Below are positions 6,601 to 11,087 of a stretch of DNA of 11,087 nucleotides, piece by piece (within the stretch, counting starts at the first letter, position 1; the number at the start of each line of letters is the position of its first letter). Origin of the DNA: Phoronis ovalis (lineage: Eukaryota > Phoronida > Phoronidae); contig JAOXYB010056578.1 in assembly GCA_028565635.1 (NCBI GenBank), positions 1 through 11,087 of the forward strand. The letters are read 5' to 3'. Made by a program: the position numbers and the translations under genes. Below the pieces are notes generated by a model. The model was not told the origin of the DNA, searched no databases, and worked only from the letters and a program-made list of their open reading frames with translations.

Positions 6601-8616
6601 ATCACATATCAGGAATACATTTTAAAACTTATGTATTCTCTAGGCTAACTACCAACATCATTATGAAATTCTACACTACACATAAACAATCTATTTTAAT
6701 CTTCATCATAGCAATAAATTTTGGTTACTGACATTAGTTTGTTATGCATAAGTCCTTTATCATAGGAGCAATAGTATATATAAAAGTCCTTTATATTCCC
6801 AGTAGAAATCTGTCATTTAAAGACTTTGTGCTTCACTCTGAGTGTTCTTGAATTGATGCCTTTAATGCCATTGCTAGTTCACGAGTATCATCATATGTCA
6901 GATGAGATGAATCCCGTCATTTTTAAAGAGTTTCCTGTTTAAAGTGGCAAGGTTTTCCTTAATTTAATTTCCACTACGTTAACATTCATTCCCTTCATTC
7001 ACACTTTATGTCGGAATCCATCTGCTTGTCTTGCATCTATTTGAGTAACTAGTATTTTGGCTTTGGGAAATTGATCTGTCACTACCTTTATTAGGTTTCT
7101 CATTTTTTCTTCACATGCGCTAGCTGAACTATTCACAACGTTGTTTGTACCGATAATGAAGGTAACAGTTTTTGCTTGTACCTCGATGTGCTTGATAAAA
7201 TCAGTGGCACCCTCCATACTTTTGATATCGAGTAGAACCACCTTAAATTTCTGATTCTGAAAGAGTTTCTCAGCGTTTATGAATGTACCTATTGAATCTG
7301 TAACAATGAGCTGGTCTATACATTGTGGCTGAGAAACAGTAGCTGATACAGCTGATGCATAGGAGTCTTTGATCTTACTGTCCAATATTTGTTGTCTGAG
7401 GCTTTCCAGAACGGTCCCCTTTCTGTTTTCACATGGATAGAATTTTGAAATGTGTTTTTGACCAATGCCCCAGATTTTGCATGGGACGGTATGACGAAGT
7501 AATGAATTTACGCCTTTTAAAGGTGCACTGCGGAACTGCAGACTTTGCTGTGCTCTCACTATTATCAGCTTTTAATCAAACTTCATTTTAGACCATTCTT
7601 CGCTGTCTGCAATTTATTTTGACAAGCGTTTCCCTCGTGGGCATTAGCATACTGCCTTAAAACTTCTGCTAGGTATTTCATTCCATGATGATCTTCTTTA
7701 ATACTTTGAAACGCATGCCCCGCTGAGTTATAGCTGACCCCCTCAAAGTGAATAGAGTCATTATGGAAATTAGATAGTATTTCTTTATGACCTGAGAACC
7801 TCTTTCTGCTACTGGATAGTATAGTTTTAGGGCTCAATTGATTATCCTCTTTGAACTGACGACTATGCTGGTTATTACTAAACTCACCAGGTTGATACAT
7901 ATTATTCTCCCTGATCTGATAGTTATGCTTCCTTAAGTTTTATTATTGTTATCTCCAGCTCTTTGACACTATTTTGCAGTTGTTCAATTTGCTGATCTTT
8001 TCTAAGTTCTTTCTGATTTAACTCCTTTTTTAAATTATCCAGCTTATCCATATAGCTTTTACTGATAGCGTTTTAAAACATTGGCTTTTAATTCAGCACT
8101 AATATTTGCAATAACAGATTCTAGTTGATTGTCATTGCGTTTATATACTTGTCTGTCTCAGTTTTCATGTTCTGGCTCATTGCATTACTTTAGCATCAGA
8201 TTCTTTAACCTTTTCAAGGATTCTAGATGATTGGTATTATGTTTATATTTTTCTGTCTTGGTTTTCATTATTTCTGCTCATGGCATGATTAATAATGAAG
8301 GAACACATTCGACTGAGGTTGGGCAGATTGATATTGCTCAGTTCTAACTTTGTTTAGTTTGATCCAAGTGATGTGAAATTTCTAGAATTTCATTGTCAAG
8401 TTTTATTCTGCAGGTAACCACATTCAAACTGGAATGGGGACCATTCTAAAAAAAAGACTGACGAACACTGCCATGATGAAAGAAGTATTGAAAAAAATGG
8501 CATCACGCAAGGAACATAATTCAAAGGAAGGCTATGGATTGCTTAAGCCTATGGACTTGTTTGAAGATATACCACATTTAATACATATTATAAAGAAGAT
8601 AACACTGTTTCCTTAA
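2..8616 (+). CDS. ZU5-like / subtilisin-like (S8) protease, five exons, 5'-partial
   Basis: Spliced gene: join(2-691, 954-1002, 1536-2264, 2830-2958, 8414-8616). All four introns are GT-AG and every junction keeps phase (0, 1, 1, 1). The joined length is 1800 nt, giving 599 residues and TAA. The frame is open to the left edge, so the true start and any N-terminal domains are missing. Order: ZU5-like domain (about residues 10-80), Cys-rich possibly UPA-like segment (about 105-200), linker, S8 catalytic domain (about 275-595). The S8 part has Asp in ILDSG (293), His in GHGT (330), oxyanion Asn in AASNEG (430) and Ser in GTSAAAP (512), so it is predicted to be an active serine endopeptidase. I see no I9 prodomain ahead of it and no signal peptide in the visible part. 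This suggests an intracellular protease regulated through its ZU5 part, but that is inference. Substrate and pathway are unknown. Confidence is high for the S8 domain and the exon structure, moderate for ZU5. Confidence 0.9.
692..953 (+). other. Intron 1 (262 bp)
   Basis: Donor GTGGGT at 692 fits GTRRGT exactly. The acceptor is TTATTGTGCTGCAG ending at 953. The intron is AT-rich, and I see no other feature in it. A weaker donor, GTATTA at 696, lies four bases further on but would break the frame. Confidence 0.8.
954..1002 (+). CDS. Exon 2: short hydrophilic linker
   Basis: A 49-nt exon encoding an acidic, Asn/Ser-rich linker (EDADSKALANSNNSHE) between the ZU5-like part and the protease domain. 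It enters in phase 0 and leaves in phase 1 at GTAACT. It is accepted because it is the only small open segment seen here that links exon 1 to exon 3 in frame with good splice sites. The composition suggests a flexible, disordered hinge. Confidence 0.7.
1003..1535 (+). other. Intron 2 (533 bp), with an unused-looking strong acceptor
   Basis: Donor GTAACT at 1003 and acceptor TTCTTGTTTTTCAG ending at 1535. Inside it, a run of nine T then CAG at about 1222-1232 forms another strong acceptor, followed by a short open stretch and possible donors at 1257 and 1274. This could be a cassette or poison exon. Otherwise the intron is AT-rich without recognisable features. Confidence 0.7.
1536..2264 (+). 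CDS. Exon 3: subtilase domain with Asp, His and Asn sites
   Basis: A 729-nt exon holding most of the S8 domain. Catalytic Asp is at 1673-1675 (VAILDSGI), His at 1784-1786 (GHGTACSAI), and the oxyanion-hole Asn at 2084-2086 (AASNEG). Other typical segments are YTGAAPFSDLVVCKV, the IISMSFG strand before the substrate-binding region, and YPAKFGAISVGS after the Asn site. The frame is fixed by exon 2: the phase-1 junction codon is G plus CA, and the sequence then runs SQNLSDLYGIS without a break. The donor is ACAG|GTAAGA. About 45 residues separate the ZU5-side linker from the catalytic Asp strand, too few for an I9 prodomain. Confidence 0.92.
2265..2286 (+). repeat. (AAG)n microsatellite at the intron 3 donor
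   Basis: About six AAG units immediately follow the exon 3 / intron 3 boundary and overlap the splice donor (GTAAGAAGAAG). Length variation here would sit beside a splice site. Confidence 0.8.
2265..2829 (+). other. Intron 3 (565 bp)
   Basis: Donor GTAAGA at 2265 leads straight into an AAG repeat. The acceptor is TTCACTGTAG ending at 2829. If the intron is retained, translation runs through a lysine-rich tail to TAA at 2324-2326, producing a protein without the catalytic serine. The rest is AT-rich with no recognised feature. Confidence 0.85.
2830..2958 (+). CDS. Exon 4: subtilase catalytic serine exon
   Basis: A 129-nt exon that enters and leaves in phase 1. It encodes the nucleophile motif EFAGTSAAAPLVAGIAG with the catalytic Ser codon TCT at 2895-2897, followed by the helix QVLVLAETCG. 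The GTS-A-x-P-x-V-AG pattern is diagnostic of family S8. Donor CG|GTGAGT is strong. Asp to Ser spacing is 219 residues, normal for subtilisins. Confidence 0.93.
2959..4019. other. AT-rich intron sequence without a recognised gene
   Basis: No open frame of note and no RNA gene is seen here. On the minus strand between about 3650 and 4020 there are short stretches that could be a worn 3' end of the neighbouring LINE (one reads NYIGIKLNLQLHTYIYL), but this is too weak to call. CTGCATGCAG near 3440 is an isolated palindrome. Confidence 0.5.
4020..4540 (-). pseudogene. LINE ORF2 C-terminal remnant
   Basis: After the RT core the minus strand reads KLFDTMVKPILSYSSEIW (near 4330-4280), a typical LINE post-RT motif (normally LSYGSEIW). 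More broken protein-like text follows (ICKYIPGCSKLTLSHHL). Below about 4020 the similarity fades. Confidence 0.6.
4540..5075 (-). pseudogene. LINE ORF2 reverse transcriptase, inactive
   Basis: Minus-strand blocks: ENQTRFRSNYRTRDNILTLK (finger motif, normally QTGFR), FVDFKQAFDTVW (4859-4894, first catalytic Asp), GIRQGD (4704-4721), LFNLYIDDL, and SYADNLLFL (4585-4596 core). The second Asp of YADD is Asn, and a TGA follows two codons after LLFL. The first RT blocks expected between the linker and KYFEHQFNEYIKS are absent, indicating an internal deletion of several hundred bases. Confidence 0.85.
5080..5337 (-). pseudogene. LINE ORF2 EEP-RT linker
   Basis: An open minus-strand stretch reading EWSDKDCYRARNRVKFDFFERQ, LRDPSN and NYKKTM. 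It fits the basic linker between endonuclease and RT in LINE ORF2 (pattern W-x-D-x-x-C-x-x-x-R, then a Tyr-Lys-Lys segment). It overlaps in position with a different frame that continues into the RT part, which shows a frameshift around 5080-5100. Confidence 0.65.
5544..6336 (-). pseudogene. LINE ORF2 endonuclease (EEP / APE-like) domain, broken
   Basis: Minus-strand motifs in order: MNQLLKSNVHGLSGKLK (near 6336-6290, the N-terminal strand with the Asn site), LLLSEICTS, an EILCAVYVNSSK strand, VGDFINARV (5882-5902 region, normally GDFNAR, here with one extra residue), and SDHCLIEF (5544-5567) with the catalytic His of the final SDH motif. Several frameshifts and stops separate these blocks. 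The domain would nick target DNA to prime reverse transcription. Confidence 0.75.
6415..6585. repeat. CA/CATA-rich microsatellite
   Basis: Alternating purine-pyrimidine simple sequence: mixed TATACA, CATACA and CACATA units ending in an uninterrupted (CA)n run of about 22 bases near 6561-6583. The open frame through it is only a consequence of the repeat. It sits between the LINE ORF1 stop and the ORF2 endonuclease start. Confidence 0.85.
6833..7319 (-). pseudogene. SGNH/GDSL-hydrolase-like domain in LINE ORF1, frameshifted
   Basis: It continues the frame of the NADAR C-terminal half. Block I is IVTDSIG (GDS-like), then VVLLDIKSMEGATDFIKHI, block III VTFIIGTNNVV (normally GTND), and FPKAKILVTQI. 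After 6999 the frame breaks, but ENLATLNRKLFKNDGIHL and then TYDDTRELAMALKASIQEHS can be read in different frames, giving the block V Asp-x-x-His (DGIH). A 5-bp tandem duplication (AGATG AGATG, 6900-6909) accounts for one frameshift. The natural stop is TGA at 6833-6835. SGNH/esterase-type domains are known in some LINE ORF1 proteins, where their task is unclear. Confidence 0.75.
7386..7800 (-). pseudogene. NADAR (YbiA/DUF1768-like) domain in LINE ORF1, broken
   Basis: The minus-strand frame ending at 7583 gives FSGHKEILSNF, IHFEGVSYNSAGHAFQ and then A-rich helix residues. After a frameshift near 7605, IADSEEWSKMKFD, an in-frame stop (TAA near 7572-7574), then QFRSAPLK, LLRHTVPCKIWGIG and GTVLESLRQQI follow. 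This order matches NADAR: LSNF, SxEHxxQ, the W-KM segment, LxxT, WGxG and LGxxLxxLR. The usual acidic residue in SxEH is Gly here (GGG at 7718-7720). NADAR proteins act on ADP-ribose-type N-glycosidic bonds, including removal of ADP-ribose from guanine bases. A role in a retrotransposon is unknown to me. Confidence 0.7.
7915..8073 (-). pseudogene. LINE ORF1 coiled-coil segment
   Basis: On the minus strand this reads as an unbroken Lys/Glu/Leu-rich helix, from KSYMDKLDNLKKELNQKELR to IEQLQNSVKELEITIIKLKE, with leucine/isoleucine spacing typical of a coiled coil. Many LINE ORF1 proteins multimerise through such a segment. It is out of frame with, or cut by stops from, both neighbouring parts. 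Confidence 0.65.
8117..8286 (-). repeat. 102-bp direct repeat in LINE ORF1 5' part
   Basis: Two diverged copies with a period of about 102 bp: gattctag recurs at 8117 and 8219. On the minus strand each copy starts near ATGAGC(C)AGAA and runs through MKTxTxKY to LESx. A period of 34 codons and Lys/Glu-rich content suggest repeated coiled-coil segments. The second copy read on the minus strand carries a frameshift and stop. Confidence 0.65.
8414..8616 (+). CDS. Exon 5: subtilase C-terminus and stop
   Basis: The terminal exon enters in phase 1 (G plus GT gives Gly) and ends at TAA 8614-8616. It encodes GNHIQTGMGTILKK, MMKEVLKKMA, then EGYGLLKPMDLFEDI. The pattern (helix after the Ser, VLxxMA, GYGxLxP) is how subtilase domains usually end, just before their C-terminal boundary. 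No further domain follows, so the protease domain is C-terminal in this protein. Confidence 0.9.
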
Positions 8617-9010
8617 GTTTGTTGTAGCTACAATCTGAATCATGATGTCTCATTCTGTGTATGTATCAAACATCCTGAATGCTTAATTGCTGTTTTTGTA
8701 AACTTTTAAAGTATTGTATATTTTTGTGACTTATGAAAAATTAATGAAGAAGAAAATTTTTACTTTATTGTGATAATTCTAGAAAAAAATTTGAATGTTG
8801 CGTAATACTGTTAAACTCTTGTCTAGAACAGTCTAGAATTTTAACTTTAATAATTTTTACAAGCTTTTACAAAATGGTTATGAACTTTAACCTGTCATGT
8901 GTGTACATGTATCTTACTTATAATTAATTTTAATGATTACAAACCTGTCAACTCTGAATGTTAGTGGTTAAATATTGTATTTGTATGTGCAATACATATA
9001 ATTCACTCTT
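8617..9010 (+). other. Presumed 3' UTR
   Basis: AT-rich sequence after the stop. No canonical AATAAA is seen. A variant AATACA lies at 8991-8996 with a T/GT-rich stretch about 20-35 bases downstream, so the mRNA may end near 9010-9020. The end point is a guess. Confidence 0.4.
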
Positions 9011-9231
9011 AAATTTCTTGATTCTTGTGCGTTCAATTAGATACAAGTAATACTGAGATAGACGCGAGTTCTGCACTGCATACCTACATGTATGCATATT
9101 ACATTATAATTAGTAGCAGGTATCAGTCCCTGCTGTTTTCCGTAATACTGCGCTAGCAGACAGAATCCCACGGAAAATAGGTTTTCTAATTTTCGATAAA
9201 GCTAATCATTCAGTTGAAAAAAAATTTATCT
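9011..9231. other. Intergenic sequence, nothing firm
   Basis: No gene is recognised. An 8-bp inverted pair, TTTTCCGT and ACGGAAAA near 9137 and 9170, could form a weak stem. Confidence 0.4.
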
Positions 9232-9303
9232 GCGCTAAAAGCCAAAACAAACTAAAGGCGATACAAGATTTCATTGCATTTTGTTTGTTTTGGTTTTAGT
9301 GCG
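9232..9303. repeat. Imperfect inverted repeat (hairpin)
   Basis: The left arm 9232-9252 (GCGCTAAAAGCCAAAACAAAC) pairs with the right arm 9283-9303 (GTTTGTTTTGGTTTTAGTGCG) with one bulge and little mismatch. The loop is about 30 bases. The 11-bp core CCAAAACAAAC recurs inverted at 10610-10620. It may be a remnant of a small DNA transposon or a foldback element. Confidence 0.6.
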
Positions 9304-9760
9304 TATAAGGGCAAAAGTGACTGAACAATGCGGCTGCTTTTACAAGTAGAAGTCAAACGGACATTTTGAAACTTTGCCTTTCTCTGAGTATGTTTTCCCT
9401 AGGTGACACAAAATGCTGGAGTCTCTTTCTATTAAGTCTTGTCATATGATTTTCTCAACTCATCAGCTAGGTTTTGTTGTCTACTTTCGTGACAGTTAGT
9501 ATCACTGGTACACCCTATTGGGAATACCAAGAACTAACAAGCAAAGACGTTTTATTTTCCGGTTAGTACATTTTTTGTTTTACAAATACGTAGATACTCT
9601 TTTTAATATCACCTGAACTTTATATCAGGAATGAATAACTAGGTAAGTAGCGGACTTCAGTTAGTCAAAAGAAAAAGTCAAAATGAGGCTTTTATTTGAA
9701 GATTTCATTACAAGTAAAAATGGCGTATAGGGAGTTGAAGAAGAAGATTCACGTTTATCT
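9304..9760. other. Non-coding stretch
   Basis: No open frame or RNA gene is recognised. The sequence just before 9761 may belong to the upstream part of the THAP relic, but it does not read as a protein. Confidence 0.4.
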
Positions 9761-9906
9761 TGCTCTGCTCCAAGGTGCATAAACAACGGGAGATAAGATG
9801 TACATTGATCATTTCATAAATAACCCGTTGGTAAAGAATTAAGAGAACAATGGATTAGTAAAATTGCATACGATCCTGGGTCAAATTCGGTAGAAGACGA
9901 ATACTA
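9761..9906 (+). pseudogene. THAP zinc-finger domain relic
   Basis: A single frame reads CSAPRCINNGR, then after two stops SFHK, another stop, then ELREQWISKIAYDPGSNSVED. The order and spacing fit the THAP DNA-binding domain: paired N-terminal cysteines (9761 and 9776, C-x4-C), a SFHK(FP) motif, and the invariant Trp (TGG at 9851) 30 residues after the first Cys. The frame is kept although there are three stops (9794, 9806, 9821). The C-terminal C-x2-H pair is not visible. THAP domains occur in P-element-type transposases and in chromatin factors. The stops show a dead copy. Confidence 0.6.
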
Positions 9907-9975
9907 CGTGACGGTTTACAATTACGCAGTTTGAGAATTTGACTGAGTCATGTGATGATCAGTAGTATTATAATT

Positions 9976-10146
9976 ATTGCATAATTTTATCATAATACTT
10001 TATTAGTATTGTATAATTTTATCTTAAAATATTATGTAATTTCATTCATACGAAGAATTAATAGCGTGATCGTCTAGGGTCAAGATGATGGCTCCACTCA
10101 GTACCTGTGAATAGTCCAACGCTGTATTTGTAAAATATTACATAAT
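9976..10146. repeat. AT-rich direct and inverted repeats
   Basis: A unit of about 32 bp is repeated (attgCATAATTTTATC at 9976 and attgTATAATTTTATC at 10008), with a shorter third similar stretch from about 10031. ATTATGTAAT (10031-10040) is also present as its exact reverse complement ATTACATAAT at 10137-10146, so the segment could fold back. It may be a MITE-like remnant. Confidence 0.5.
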
Positions 10147-11087
10147 TACATTAATCCAATTTTAATTACAAATGGCAATTGCCAAATCTTAATCAATTAA
10201 ACATAGTATAACATATTATATACGTTATATAGACATTAGTTATGTTATTGTTTGTTTTTAGAATTCCACGCTATTTCAAGACAAAATACAAGACAGTTCA
10301 ATGTATCATCATATGTCCAATGCTCCATCTGGTAAGAGAATAATTGTCTCTTGATTTAAATCGATCTCTGTTAAATGTCATCCTCCAGGGATATTCATTC
10401 ACTCGCTCTAAAACAATATCCCTATCACCATAGGTGATCTTGTTATGAATATCGCATAATGCAGTAATACTGAAATTACGTAATAAATAACAGATACACT
10501 GTATCAATACAGCCGGCATAACGCCAGCAGCGCCACATGTGGAAGATACTTTTTACGTGAATCAGATTATGTTTACGTGAGCGAACGTGACCGAAAACTG
10601 CTCTTTTGTGTTTGTTTTGGAAGTTTATAATTTGCGATATTTCTATTATTTATTTTGTTCATTTTAGTCACAAGATAAACCGAACGCGTCGATCAAGAGA
10701 TTAAATATTGATATGTCACAACTGTACAGTTAAGTTCTCAATTAATATTTCCATAAACATAATGGCATTGTCTGTTGAATCATGGAAAGTTATGTTGTTT
10801 CTATAATCATGATGGTTGTAGGGAAAAGAAAAACAAGTAACACATCCTTGATAGTATGGATCAACTTATATTTTACGTTCGTACTTTACACATATCGCTT
10901 CTGCTTGCACTTTTGATTACACTGATCACAATCGGTACGCCAAATACACACCATATCACTTTATATGCCATACCATGAACCTCAGAAGTAGTGGTAACCT
11001 TTGATGAATGTATATACCATAAATATATAATTGTATACACAGGGATCAGGACTTTCTTAAGACTGATTGTAATTAAATTCAATGAGA
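10147..11087. other. Mostly unassigned sequence at the right end
   Basis: I recognise no gene with certainty. Minus-strand open stretches at 10298-10519 and 10873-11082 have no family I know. The first has protein-like composition and a plausible splice acceptor (see findings). The second looks like chance. No promoter, RNA gene or further transposon is recognised. Confidence 0.4.

Larger units (their letters stand above)
4020..8345 (-). mobile_element. Degenerate non-LTR retrotransposon (LINE), CR1/L2-like organisation
   Basis: Read on the minus strand the order is ORF1 (coiled coil, NADAR, SGNH-like), an inter-ORF simple repeat, then ORF2 (EEP endonuclease, linker, reverse transcriptase, C-terminal part). 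Each part is recognisable by motifs but broken by stops and frameshifts, so this is a dead, old copy. The ends are approximate: I find no clear poly(A) tail or target-site duplication, and the 3' end could reach about 3650. It lies antisense to the protease gene, the orientation usually better tolerated in introns. ORF1 with an SGNH/esterase-like domain followed by an EEP-RT ORF2 is known from CR1/L2-type elements. The precise clade is not determined. Confidence 0.85.
2959..8413 (+). other. Intron 4 (5455 bp), host of an antisense LINE
   Basis: Donor GTGAGT at 2959 and acceptor TTTTATTCTGCAG ending at 8413. Phase 1 is kept across it, and the subtilase C-terminus resumes on the far side. Most of its length beyond about 4020 is a decayed retrotransposon in the opposite orientation, which probably explains its size compared with introns of 262-565 bp elsewhere in the gene. 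Confidence 0.88.

Noticed and set aside
6415-6648. Plus-strand 77-codon open frame
   Set aside because: It is a translation of CA/TA simple repeat (Tyr/His/Thr/Ile periodic) and carries no protein signal.
10873-11082. Minus-strand open frame of 69 codons
   Set aside because: Its composition is dominated by Ile/Val/Lys of AT-rich DNA and no motif or splice site makes it convincing.
1-11087. A bacterial or phage origin, or a CRISPR array or operon
   Set aside because: Genes are interrupted by phase-consistent GT-AG introns, there is a LINE, and there are no regular spacer repeats or tightly packed ORFs.

Overview
The window is eukaryotic nuclear DNA, most likely from an invertebrate animal and plausibly a bivalve mollusc or another lophotrochozoan. 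It is AT-rich, its one clear gene is split by GT-AG introns, long stretches are non-coding, and the largest intron holds an old non-LTR retrotransposon. The taxon is an inference from overall character (AT-richness, frequent acatgta-type words, transposon type), not a measured assignment.

Positions 2-8616 (+) hold the 3' part of one gene. Five exons (2-691, 954-1002, 1536-2264, 2830-2958, 8414-8616) join in phase to 1800 nt, that is 599 codons plus TAA, and the 5' end lies outside the window. The protein has a ZU5-like beta domain, a Cys-rich, possibly UPA-like segment, a short linker, and a complete subtilisin-like (S8) domain. The S8 domain has Asp293, His330, Asn430 and Ser512 in canonical motifs (numbering from the first complete codon). 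No I9-type inhibitor prodomain is visible between the two halves. ZU5 and UPA are adaptor/autoproteolysis domains of PIDD, UNC5 and ankyrin proteins. This looks like an intracellular signalling or immune protease of unfamiliar architecture, and it is the first of two leads.

Intron 4 (2959-8413) carries, on the opposite strand from about 8345 down to about 4020, a decayed LINE. Read 5' to 3' on the minus strand it has 102-bp repeats and a coiled coil, a NADAR (YbiA-like) domain, an SGNH/GDSL-hydrolase-like domain, a CA-rich microsatellite between the ORFs, an EEP endonuclease, a linker, a reverse transcriptase (with an apparent deletion and YADD changed to YADN) and a C-terminal remnant. The second lead is the pairing of NADAR and SGNH in a LINE ORF1, because NADAR proteins process ADP-ribose-type adducts.

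From 8617 to 11087 there is the 3' UTR, a hairpin-forming inverted repeat (9232-9303), a stop-riddled relic of a THAP zinc-finger domain (9761-9906), AT-rich direct and inverted repeats (9976-10146), and otherwise sequence in which I recognise nothing firm. One minus-strand open stretch (10298-10469) could be an exon.
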